In this document: positions 1 to 5,997 of the stretch, piece by piece
Position numbering within the stretch: position 1 is the stretch's first letter
How the letters are laid out: each line of letters begins with the position of its first letter
Assembly: GCA_023150215.1 (NCBI GenBank)
Contig: JAKLLJ010000163.1
Span: 1 to 7,469, forward strand
DNA: 7,469 nucleotides
Origin: Thauera sp.
Lineage (GTDB): Bacteria; Pseudomonadota; Gammaproteobacteria; Burkholderiales; Rhodocyclaceae
Direction of reading: 5' to 3'
The notes under the pieces: model-generated
Seen by the model: only the letters and a program-made list of their open reading frames with translations
Database searches by the model: none
Told to the model about the DNA's origin: nothing
Translations under genes and position numbers: made by a program

Positions 1-1769
1 GGCAGGCCCCAGTTGCTGCGCGCCGGGCGGGCGAGCACGGCGAACAGCGGCTCGTCGTCGGACAGGCGCAGATTGATCAGCCGGGTGGTATCCACCGCGG
101 CCACGCCCGGGGTCGCGGCCATCGCGGCGATCGCGGGCGGATCGAGATAGCCGCTGCCTGCAGCCGTCGAGGCACGCACATAGAGGTCGGCCGGCAGCAC
201 CTGGGCGAGCCAGTCGTCGACCGACACGCGGAAGGAATTGACCATGATCGCCATCGACACCGCGAGCGCGACGCTGGCGATCACCCCCGCGCCCGCCACC
301 ACCGCCTGCCCGGGCGCCGCCGACAGGCGCGCATGCGCCAGCCGCCAGGTTGCGCTGCGCCCGCGGTCGAGCATCGGCAGCAGCGCGCGCGCCAGCGCCG
401 GCAGCGCGAGGATCGCCGCGGCGAGCACGAACACCACCGCCGCGTAGCCGCCGAGCGGAATGCCACTCATCGGCGGCAACAGGCAGGCGAGCACCGCGCC
501 TGCCAGCATCATCACTGCCAGGCCACCGCGTCGGCCGCCCTGCGGCAGTCCGGCACGCTCACCCTCGCCGGCGCGCAGCGCACGCGCGGGCGCCACCGCG
601 GCGGCGGTGCGCGCCGGCAGCCAGGTTCCCGCCAAGCCGGCGACCACGCCGAGCAGCAGATAGCCGAGGCTGGCCAGCGCGTCGAATTGCAGTTGCGGCG
701 TCACGCTGCGGAAGAAGCCGGCACCGAGGTCGCCCCCCACCAGGCGGAAGGCCGTGGCCGCGAGCGCGTACCCGAGCGCCACGCCGAGCAGTCCGCCGAC
801 CAGCCCGACCAGCGCCCCTTCGGCGAGCAGGCCGCGCATGAGCTCCCCGCGCACCAGGCCGAGCGCGCGCAAGAGCGCGAATTCGCGCCGCCGCCGCGCC
901 ACCGACAGCAGCTGCGTGGAAAACACCAGGAAGCCGCCGGTCAGCAGCGCGATCGCCGCGAGCATGGTCAGGTTAACGCGGTAGGCGCGCGACAGCGCAC
1001 CGACCTCGCCGGCCACGGCCTCGGGTGCGCGCACCGCCACCCCCGGCGGCAACAGCACCGACAACGCGGCGGCGCCCGCCGCCGGCGACACGCCTGCGGC
1101 CAGGCGCAGGTCGATCCGGTTCAGCACGCCGACGCGCCCGAAGGCCTGCTGGGCGGCGGCGATGTCCATCACGCCGAGCACGCCGCTGCCCCCCGGCACC
1201 TGCCCCGCCACCTCCAGGGCAAGACTGCGCACCCCCGACTGCACCACGAGGCGCCCCTCGGCGAGTGCCGGTGGCAGCGCGCTGCCATCGCTCGCCCGCC
1301 CTGCTTCGGCCATGCGCTGGCGCGCGTCCTCGGTGAGGAACACCACGCCCGGGCGCAGCGCGGCGAAGCGCAGATCGTCGCCGTCCGCACGCTCGGCCAG
1401 CGGAACCAGTCCCGGTTGCACGCGCAGCACGCGGAACAGGTCGAGGCCCAGGAGGCGCAGGCTGTCCTCGCGTCCGGGCAGGCGCGCCTCGATCTCCAGC
1501 ACCGGGCTCGCCGCCGCCACCTCGGGGCGGCGCGCCAGGGTTGCGAACAGCGCCTCGTCGAAGCCGTCGCGCGGTCCCACCACCTGCAGGTCGGCCTTGC
1601 CCGCGACTGCGCGCAGGCCGCGACCGAACTCGTCGAGCGCGGCGCCATGAATCAGATGCACCGCCAGCCCGAGCGCCACCCCGAGCGCGATCGCCAGCAA
1701 GGACAGCGCACTCGCCAGGCGCCGGCGCAGCAGGCTGGCGAGGAACAGGCGGCGCAGCGGGACGCTCAT
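1..1769 (-). CDS. FtsX-family ABC transporter permease (partial, C-terminus beyond left edge)
   Basis: The reading frame opens with ATG at 1769 and stays open to the left edge, giving 589 codons with no stop. It is an inner-membrane permease of the FtsX/MacB type. Visible layout: an N-terminal hydrophobic helix at about residues 18-40, a soluble presumably periplasmic domain at about 45-260, hydrophobic segments at about 265-290, 315-342 and 367-385, a further hydrophobic pair at about 415-460, another helix at about 488-512, and the start of a second soluble domain. The ARRRREFALLRALG stretch (291-304) just after a helix is typical of the FtsX domain. This two-block layout fits the long YbbP/AttF-like permeases (around 800 residues in family members I recall), not the roughly 400-residue LolC/E, so perhaps a quarter of the protein is missing here. 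Its start overlaps the stop of the upstream ATPase gene as ATGA, so the two probably form one transporter. The substrate cannot be read from the sequence; lipids, lipoproteins or peptides are family possibilities. Confidence 0.9.
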   Translation of the reverse strand, partial: MSVPLRRLFLASLLRRRLASALSLLAIALGVALGLAVHLIHGAALDEFGRGLRAVAGKADLQVVGPRDGFDEALFATLARRPEVAAASPVLEIEARLPGREDSLRLLGLDLFRVLRVQPGLVPLAERADGDDLRFAALRPGVVFLTEDARQRMAEAGRASDGSALPPALAEGRLVVQSGVRSLALEVAGQVPGGSGVLGVMDIAAAQQAFGRVGVLNRIDLRLAAGVSPAAGAAALSVLLPPGVAVRAPEAVAGEVGALSRAYRVNLTMLAAIALLTGGFLVFSTQLLSVARRRREFALLRALGLVRGELMRGLLAEGALVGLVGGLLGVALGYALAATAFRLVGGDLGAGFFRSVTPQLQFDALASLGYLLLGVVAGLAGTWLPARTAAAVAPARALRAGEGERAGLPQGGRRGGLAVMMLAGAVLACLLPPMSGIPLGGYAAVVFVLAAAILALPALARALLPMLDRGRSATWRLAHARLSAAPGQAVVAGAGVIASVALAVSMAIMVNSFRVSVDDWLAQVLPADLYVRASTAAGSGYLDPPAIAAMAATPGVAAVDTTRLINLRLSDDEPLFAVLARPARSNWGL

Positions 1770-2551
1770 CGCGGAGCCGCACCGGTGCGGCAAGCGCCGG
1801 CCCTCGGCTCGGCGCCCGGCGGGGGTGAGGCCTCGACGGGCGTCGCCATCGTCCGCCCCGCGGTCGGCTCGGTGATGTCGTGCAGCCCATCGGCGCGCAG
1901 TTCCAGCACGCGGTCGGCGCGTGCAGCGGCGCTGCGCGAATGGGTGACCATCACCCCCGCAGCGCGGCTGTCGCGGATCTGGCCGAGCAGCAGATCGAGC
2001 ACCTCGGTGGCGCGCCCGGGATCGAGGTTGCCGGTGGGCTCGTCGGCCAGCACCACGTGCGGCCGATGCACCAGCGCGCGCGCGATCGCCACCCGCTGCA
2101 GTTCGCCGCCCGACAATTGTTGTGGCGGGTCGTCCGCACGCGCACCGAGGCCGACGCGGCCGAGCATGGCGCGTGCGCGCTGCGCCGCCTCGGCCTCGGT
2201 GCTGCCGAGCAGCCACAGCGGCAGCGCGACGTTCTGCAGCAGGCTCAGGTGGGGCAGGACGTGAAAGGCTTGGAACACGAAGCCGTAGTGGCTGCGCCGC
2301 AGGCGCGCCATGGCGTCGTCGTCGAGCCGGTCGATGCGCGAGGGGCCGACATGGATCGCGCCCGCATCGACCGGCTCCAGCCCGGCGATGCAGTTGAGCA
2401 GGGTCGACTTGCCCGAGCCGGATTCCCCCACGATCGCCACGCACTCGCCCGCGTCCACCCGCAGCGCGAAATGGTCGAAGAGCACGCGCGGGGGCGTACC
2501 GGGGAGGGTTTTCGTGAGTTCAACGAGTTCGAGCATGGCGGGGTGATCCAT
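1766..2551 (-). CDS. ABC transporter ATP-binding protein, LolD/MacB-like
   Basis: A 261-residue cytoplasmic ATPase that would power the adjacent FtsX-type permease. All ABC motifs are present in order: Walker A GESGSGKST (42-50), Q-loop glutamine 94 in FVFQAF, signature LSGGE (146-150), Walker B VVLADE (166-171), D-loop NLDP, and switch histidine 204 in VTHS. The FVFQAFHVLPHLS and ADEPTGNLD stretches are characteristic of the LolD/MacB/YbbA/FtsE branch of exporters and mechanotransmitters. Start choice is uncertain: ATG at 2551 gives the full length, while an internal ATG at 2536 (MLELVELTK) starts closer to where relatives usually begin. Neither has a convincing Shine-Dalgarno sequence. After the usual end of the fold there is a tail of about 34 residues (228-261), rich in Pro, Ala, Gly and Arg, reaching to the ATGA overlap with the permease gene. 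The gene is divergent from hpnC. Confidence 0.93.
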   Translation of the reverse strand: MDHPAMLELVELTKTLPGTPPRVLFDHFALRVDAGECVAIVGESGSGKSTLLNCIAGLEPVDAGAIHVGPSRIDRLDDDAMARLRRSHYGFVFQAFHVLPHLSLLQNVALPLWLLGSTEAEAAQRARAMLGRVGLGARADDPPQQLSGGELQRVAIARALVHRPHVVLADEPTGNLDPGRATEVLDLLLGQIRDSRAAGVMVTHSRSAAARADRVLELRADGLHDITEPTAGRTMATPVEASPPPGAEPRAGACRTGAAPR

Positions 2552-2615
2552 GGGAGAACGGCCGTCGCCCCTGCGGAACGACCGGAAGCTGTGATTCTGT
2601 CATCGCGCCGCGACG

Positions 2616-2650
2616 AAAGTTGCCGATCGCCGCCGTCCTGTCGCAACTTT
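2616..2650. repeat. 8-bp inverted repeat (AAAGTTGC / GCAACTTT)
   Basis: Perfect arms at 2616-2623 and 2643-2650 with a 19-bp centre. It lies about 65-100 bp upstream of the ABC ATPase start, where an operator or promoter element of the minus-strand operon could sit. It is AT-richer than its surroundings, which makes it stand out. No protein partner can be named, and an 8-bp dyad can occur by chance. Confidence 0.35.
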
Positions 2651-2672
2651 GGGGTGTCGCGTAGCCGATGGC

Positions 2673-2761
2673 GTTCGCGGCTGCCGCGGCGCCGGCGCGA
2701 ACCGAGGCGGGCTTGGGGGGCGGATGGTTCGCGGCTGCCGCCGCTCCTACACGAACCGAGG
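2673..2761. repeat. Two direct REP-like copies, 54 bp apart
   Basis: Positions 2673-2707 and 2727-2761 match at 30 of 35 bases, including a perfect 15-bp start (GTTCGCGGCTGCCGC) and the same GAACCGAGG end. The second copy contains a full REP unit read on the minus strand (2727-2751, ending CTCCTACA). The first copy has lost the CTCCTACA end and instead carries CGCGAAC, so it is itself bounded by 7-bp inverted arms (2673-2679 and 2696-2702). This looks like a tandem duplication followed by divergence or replacement. Confidence 0.75.
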
Positions 2762-2800
2762 GGGTGCGGGAGGCCTGTAGGAGCGGCGGAAGCCGCGAAC
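2727..2800. repeat. REPIN: inverted pair of REP palindromes (GCGGC stem type)
   Basis: The arms at 2727-2751 and 2776-2800 are inverted copies matching at 24 of 25 bases, separated by 24 bp. Read outward from its head, each unit is GTAGGAG followed by a GCGGC / GCCGC stem around a 4-base loop and a GAAC end. A GTAG head on a short imperfect palindrome is the known mark of REP sequences moved by RAYT (TnpA-REP) transposases, and inverted pairs are called REPINs. No RAYT gene is in this window. In RNA the pair could fold as one long hairpin. Confidence 0.85.
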
Positions 2801-2847
2801 TTCTCGCGTCGATGGCCACACACGCCGCGCACGGGCACGAAATCATG

Positions 2848-2882
2848 CCTGGCTCCTGGCTCCTGGCTCCTGGCTCCTGGCT
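2848..2882. repeat. Heptanucleotide tandem repeat, 5 x CCTGGCT
   Basis: Five perfect back-to-back copies of CCTGGCT occupy 2848-2882, followed by a partial CC. The array lies about 55 bp upstream of the candidate hpnC -10 box and 114 bp upstream of the hpnC start. Short perfect tandem arrays are prone to slippage, so copy number may differ between strains. No function is evident. Confidence 0.95.
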
Positions 2883-2937
2883 CCGCAGCTGCAACGCCTT
2901 GGCGGCGACGTGCGCCGCTGGCGGGATACCGGCGGGG

Positions 2938-2943
2938 TATACT
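2938..2943 (+). promoter_or_regulatory. Candidate -10 box (TATACT) for hpnCDE
   Basis: TATACT differs from the sigma-70 TATAAT consensus at one position and stands out in very GC-rich DNA. It would place a transcription start near 2950 and give a leader of about 47 nt before the hpnC ATG. No good -35 box is found 16-18 bp upstream, where the sequence is GC-rich, so the promoter may be weak or activator-dependent. Assigned by eye. Confidence 0.45.
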
Positions 2944-2961
2944 CGGGCCCCTGCCCTGCAT

Positions 2962-2978
2962 TCACCGGCCTGCGGTGA
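2962..2978 (+). promoter_or_regulatory. Small hairpin in hpnC leader
   Basis: TCACCG (2962-2967) and CGGTGA (2973-2978) form a perfect 6-bp stem with a 5-nt loop (GCCTG), which a U-G pair could extend. The 3' arm overlaps GGTGAGG (2974-2980), the only purine-rich stretch near the hpnC start, although at about 16 nt from the ATG it is far for a standard ribosome-binding site. There is no run of T, so it is not a typical terminator. Any regulatory role is speculation. Confidence 0.35.
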
Positions 2979-2996
2979 GGTCCGAAACCGAGCTCC

Positions 2997-3845
2997 ATGC
3001 CGGTCGAGCACTACGAAAACTTTCCTGTCGCTTCCCTGCTGCTGCCGGCGCGCCTGCGCGAGCCGGTCGAGGCGATTTACGCCTTCGCACGCAGTGCCGA
3101 CGACGTCGCCGACGAAGGTGACGCATCGGCCGTGATGCGCCTCGCACGCCTGCACGACTACCAGCTCGCACTCGAGGCCTGCGTGCGCGCCGCCCCCCTC
3201 GCCGACGCGGCGCTTGCACCGATGTTCGAACGCCTGGGGCGGGCGATCCAGGCCCATGCCCTGCCCCTGCAGCCGTTCCGCGATCTGCTCGATGCCTTCA
3301 TGCAGGACGTTGGCAAGACCCGCTACCACGACTTCGACGAATTGCGCGACTACTGCCGGCGCTCGGCCGACCCGGTCGGGCGGCTGATGCTGAATCTGTA
3401 CGGCGCGGCGACGGCGGAGAACCTGAAACGCTCGGACGCGATCTGCACGGCCCTGCAGCTGATCAACTTCTGGCAGGACGTGGCGATCGACTGGGGCAAG
3501 CAACGCATCTACCTGCCGCAGGACGACATGGCGCGCTTCGGCATCGATACCGCCGCGCTCGACGCGCTGGTGCACGGCAGGGTCCGCCCCACCGACGCCT
3601 GGCGTGCGCTGATGGCCTTCGAGGTGCAGCGCGCGCGCGCGATGATGCTCGAAGGAGCCCCGCTCGCCCGCGCGCTGCCCGGGCGCATCGGCTGGGAGCT
3701 GCGCCTGATCGTGCTCGGCGGCCTGCGCATCCTCGAACGCATCGAGGCGGTCGACTACGATGTCTTCCGCCATCGCCCCACCCTCGGTCGCAACGACTGG
3801 CTGCGCCTCGCTTGGCGCGCCCTGAATTTCGGAAAACTCGCATGA
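2997..3845 (+). CDS. hpnC: Hydroxysqualene synthase HpnC
   Basis: A 282-residue all-alpha isoprenoid synthase of the squalene/phytoene synthase family. In the three-enzyme bacterial route HpnC converts presqualene diphosphate to hydroxysqualene. The N-terminus (HYENFPVASLLLP) is typical of HpnC. The first Asp-rich motif is DDVADE (35-40), and the second is within NFWQDVAID, with Asp161 and Asp165. These bind diphosphate through magnesium. The SADPVGRLML stretch (123-132) and KQRIYLPQDDM (168-178) also fit the family. The ATG at 2997 is favoured because an in-frame TGA at 2976-2978 rules out upstream starts. No strong Shine-Dalgarno sequence is seen at normal spacing. Its stop overlaps the hpnD start as ATGA. 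It is distinguished from HpnD by its N-terminus and its QDVAID form of the second motif. Confidence 0.95.
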   Translation: MPVEHYENFPVASLLLPARLREPVEAIYAFARSADDVADEGDASAVMRLARLHDYQLALEACVRAAPLADAALAPMFERLGRAIQAHALPLQPFRDLLDAFMQDVGKTRYHDFDELRDYCRRSADPVGRLMLNLYGAATAENLKRSDAICTALQLINFWQDVAIDWGKQRIYLPQDDMARFGIDTAALDALVHGRVRPTDAWRALMAFEVQRARAMMLEGAPLARALPGRIGWELRLIVLGGLRILERIEAVDYDVFRHRPTLGRNDWLRLAWRALNFGKLA

Positions 3846-4675
3846 ACCCGCACGACTACTGCCAGGACAAGGCCGCCAAGAGTGGCTCGAGCTTCTACTA
3901 CAGCTTCATGTTCCTGCCCGCCGAGCGCCGCCAGGCGATCACCGCGTTGTACGCCTTCTGCCGCGAGGTCGACGACGTGGTAGACGAATGCCACGATCTG
4001 TCGCTGGCGCAGACCAAGCTCGAATGGTGGCGACAGGAGGTCGGGCGCATCTACGGCGGCACGCCCACGCATCCGGTCGGCCATGCATTGAAGGACGTGC
4101 TCAAGGGTTTCCGCCTGCCGCAGGAGCAGCTGCTCGAGATCATCGACGGCATGGCGATGGACCTGTCGCAGACGCGCTACCTCGACTTTAAGGGCCTGCA
4201 GCTCTACTGCTACCGGGTGGCGAGCGTGGTCGGCCTGCTCGCCGCGGAGATCTTCGGCTACCAGGACCGCCAGACGCTCAAATATGCGCACGACCTCGGG
4301 TTGGCCTTCCAGCTCACCAACATCATCCGCGACGTCGGCGAGGACGCCCGCCGCGGCCGCATCTACCTGCCGATCGAAGACCTGCAGCGCTTCAAGGTGC
4401 CCGCGAAGGACATCCTCGAGGGGCGCCACTCCGACGCTTTCCGCGCGCTGATGGCGTTCCAGGCCGAGCGCGCGGAACGCTTCTACGACCAGGCCTTTGC
4501 ACAGCTGCCGGCGGTGGACCGCAAGAGCCAGCGCCCTGGCCTGGTGATGGCGGCGATCTATCGCACCCTGCTGCGGGAAATCGTCCGCGACGGCTTTCTG
4601 GTGCTCGACCGCCGCACCTCGCTCACCCCGCTGCGCAAGGTGTGGCTGGCGGGCACCACCTGGCTGCGCGCATGA
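3842..4675 (+). CDS. hpnD: Presqualene diphosphate synthase HpnD
   Basis: A 277-residue squalene/phytoene synthase family enzyme. HpnD condenses two farnesyl diphosphates head to head into presqualene diphosphate, the substrate of HpnC. Asp-rich motifs are DDVVDE (44-49) and NIIRDVGED (160-168), followed by ARRGRIYLP, all intact. The opening (MNPHDYCQDKAAKSGSSFYY) is typical of HpnD. The ATG at 3842 is chosen because it lies in the ATGA overlap with hpnC and has GGAAAA at 3831-3836 at good spacing. An in-frame TTG at 3812 would add ten residues that are not family-like. The gene is the middle of a tightly coupled three-gene operon. A phytoene synthase assignment is less likely because hpnC and hpnE flank it. 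Confidence 0.95.
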   Translation: MNPHDYCQDKAAKSGSSFYYSFMFLPAERRQAITALYAFCREVDDVVDECHDLSLAQTKLEWWRQEVGRIYGGTPTHPVGHALKDVLKGFRLPQEQLLEIIDGMAMDLSQTRYLDFKGLQLYCYRVASVVGLLAAEIFGYQDRQTLKYAHDLGLAFQLTNIIRDVGEDARRGRIYLPIEDLQRFKVPAKDILEGRHSDAFRALMAFQAERAERFYDQAFAQLPAVDRKSQRPGLVMAAIYRTLLREIVRDGFLVLDRRTSLTPLRKVWLAGTTWLRA

Positions 4676-5997
4676 GCGTGCCCACGGTCGCGATCATCGG
4701 CGCCGGCTATGCCGGGCTCGCCTGCGGGGTCGAACTCGCGCGCGCCGGCGTCCATGTGACCGTGTTCGAGCGCTCGCACACCCTGGGCGGACGCGCGCGG
4801 GTGGTGCACAAGGATCACCACTGGCGGGTGGACAACGGCCAGCACATCCTGATCGGCGCCTACCGCGAGCTCACCCGCCTGCTGCGTCTGACCGGGGTGT
4901 CGCCCAAGCAGCTCGCCCACCTGCCGCTGACCCTGCACGTACCCGGTCGCCTGCACCTCAAGGCCGCATCGCTGCCCGCGCCCTTTCATCTGGCGGTCGG
5001 CCTGCTGCGTGCGCACGGGCTCACCTGGGCCGACCGCCTGGCGATGCTGCGCCTGATGCGCTGGCTCAAGCGACAAGGCTTCCGCCTGTCCGACCCGGCG
5101 ATGACGGTGGGCCGCATGCTCGCCGAGACCCGACAGACACCCACCCTGTGCCAGTTGATCTGGGAGCCGCTGTGTGTGGCGGCGCTCAACACGCCGGTCG
5201 AGGCGGCTTCGGCGCAGGTCTTTGCGAACGTGCTGCGCGACAGCCTCGGCGCGGGTGCCGCGGCCAGCACGCTGCTGCTACCGCGCACCGACCTGTCGGA
5301 GCTGTTCCCGGTGCCAGCGGCGCGCTACATCGGCATGCGCCGCGGCAGGCTGCGCACTGGCAATGCGATCGAGGCAATCGAGCCGGTACCCGGCGGTTAC
5401 CACCTCGCAGGGGATCCCGGCAGCCAGCCCTGGCCACACGTCGTGGTGGCGACCGCGCCCTACCACGCCGGTGCCCTGCTCGCGTCCGCGGGTGGTTGTG
5501 ACACGCTCGTGGCGCAGATCGACGCGCTCGAGCACGAGCCGATCGTGTCGGTGTACCTGGCGCTGGGCAAGGGGCAAAAGCTGGCCGAACCGATGGTCGG
5601 GCTGGTGTCCGGCAGCACCGCGGAGCCGGCGCAGTGGGTGTTCGATCGCGGCCAGCTCGGCGGGCCGGAAGGCCTGTTCTCGTGCGTGATCAGTGCCCAC
5701 GGTGCGCACGAAGCACTGCCGCGCGACGAGCTCATCCGCGCCGTGCATGCCCAACTCGAACGCCAGCTCGAACGCCGCCTGCCGGCGCCGGAGTGGTCGC
5801 AGGTGATCGTCGAGAAGCGCGCCACCTTCGCCTGCCGCCCGGGCCTTTCCCGCCCCGGGATCCGCAGCCCTCGGCGCGGGTTGTGGCTCGCCGGCGACTA
5901 TCTCGATTCGGACTACCCGGCGACGCTGGAGAGCGCGGTGCGCTCGGGCGTCGCCTGCGCCGCGGCGATCCTCGCCGAACTCGGCCATGCGGCTTGA
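4672..5997 (+). CDS. hpnE: Hydroxysqualene dehydroxylase HpnE (FAD-dependent)
   Basis: A 441-residue flavoprotein of the amine oxidase/phytoene desaturase superfamily. HpnE reductively removes the hydroxyl of hydroxysqualene to give squalene, the last step of this route. The N-terminal dinucleotide-binding fold shows VAIIGAGYAGLACG (6-19) and the ribose-binding Glu33 at the end of strand 2 (VTVFE), then GGRAR (39-43) and DNGQH (54-58). The C-terminal FAD motif is GLWLAGDYLDSDYPATLES (403-421), characteristic of HpnE. The ATG at 4672 overlaps the hpnD stop as ATGA; an in-frame GTG at 4642 would add ten residues before the fold. No Shine-Dalgarno sequence is visible, so translation probably depends on coupling to hpnD. 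The 3' end overlaps the convergent radical SAM gene by 85 bp. Relatives are often mislabelled as phytoene desaturase. Confidence 0.94.
   Translation: MSVPTVAIIGAGYAGLACGVELARAGVHVTVFERSHTLGGRARVVHKDHHWRVDNGQHILIGAYRELTRLLRLTGVSPKQLAHLPLTLHVPGRLHLKAASLPAPFHLAVGLLRAHGLTWADRLAMLRLMRWLKRQGFRLSDPAMTVGRMLAETRQTPTLCQLIWEPLCVAALNTPVEAASAQVFANVLRDSLGAGAAASTLLLPRTDLSELFPVPAARYIGMRRGRLRTGNAIEAIEPVPGGYHLAGDPGSQPWPHVVVATAPYHAGALLASAGGCDTLVAQIDALEHEPIVSVYLALGKGQKLAEPMVGLVSGSTAEPAQWVFDRGQLGGPEGLFSCVISAHGAHEALPRDELIRAVHAQLERQLERRLPAPEWSQVIVEKRATFACRPGLSRPGIRSPRRGLWLAGDYLDSDYPATLESAVRSGVACAAAILAELGHAA

Larger units (their letters stand above)
2552..2996. other. Divergent intergenic region between ABC operon and hpnCDE
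   Basis: This 445-bp stretch contains no credible gene. Frames that cross it are extensions of shadow frames of the flanking genes and have repeat-derived Arg/Ala-rich translations. It carries an 8-bp dyad near the ABC side, a cluster of REP palindromes in the middle, a heptanucleotide tandem repeat, then the hpnC promoter candidate and leader. It must hold the promoters of both divergent operons. I see no convincing promoter for the ABC side. Confidence 0.8.

Noticed and set aside
973..1890. A 305-codon minus-strand frame overlapping the ABC ATPase and permease
   Set aside because: It is the wrong frame of the same strand. Its translation is almost wholly Arg, Gly, Ala and Pro, while the permease frame gives a proper FtsX protein.
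333..2264. A 643-codon open frame on the plus strand
   Set aside because: It lies opposite the FtsX permease and ABC ATPase genes, which have clear motifs. Its translation is rich in Arg, His, Gln and Ala with no domain, as expected for a shadow frame in very GC-rich DNA.
2727..2800. REP inverted pairs considered as CRISPR repeats or insertion-sequence ends
   Set aside because: There are only two or three copies, arranged as inverted pairs with no regular unique spacers and no transposase between them. The GTAG-headed palindrome form fits REPINs.
1880..3121. A 413-codon open frame on the plus strand running into hpnC
   Set aside because: It is antisense to the ABC ATPase, then crosses REP elements and ends inside hpnC in another frame. 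It has no recognisable domain.
2520..3773. A 417-codon open frame on the minus strand across the intergenic repeats and hpnC
   Set aside because: It is antisense to hpnC, and its repeated SQEPGAR peptide comes directly from the CCTGGCT array. No motif or plausible start supports it.
3812..3841. TTG start adding ten residues to HpnD, and a similar GTG at 4642 for HpnE
   Set aside because: Both extensions are read inside the preceding gene and are not family-like. The ATG starts in the ATGA overlaps give the expected N-termini.
5278..5988. A 236-codon minus-strand frame inside hpnE
   Set aside because: Shadow of hpnE, whose FAD motifs are intact on the plus strand.
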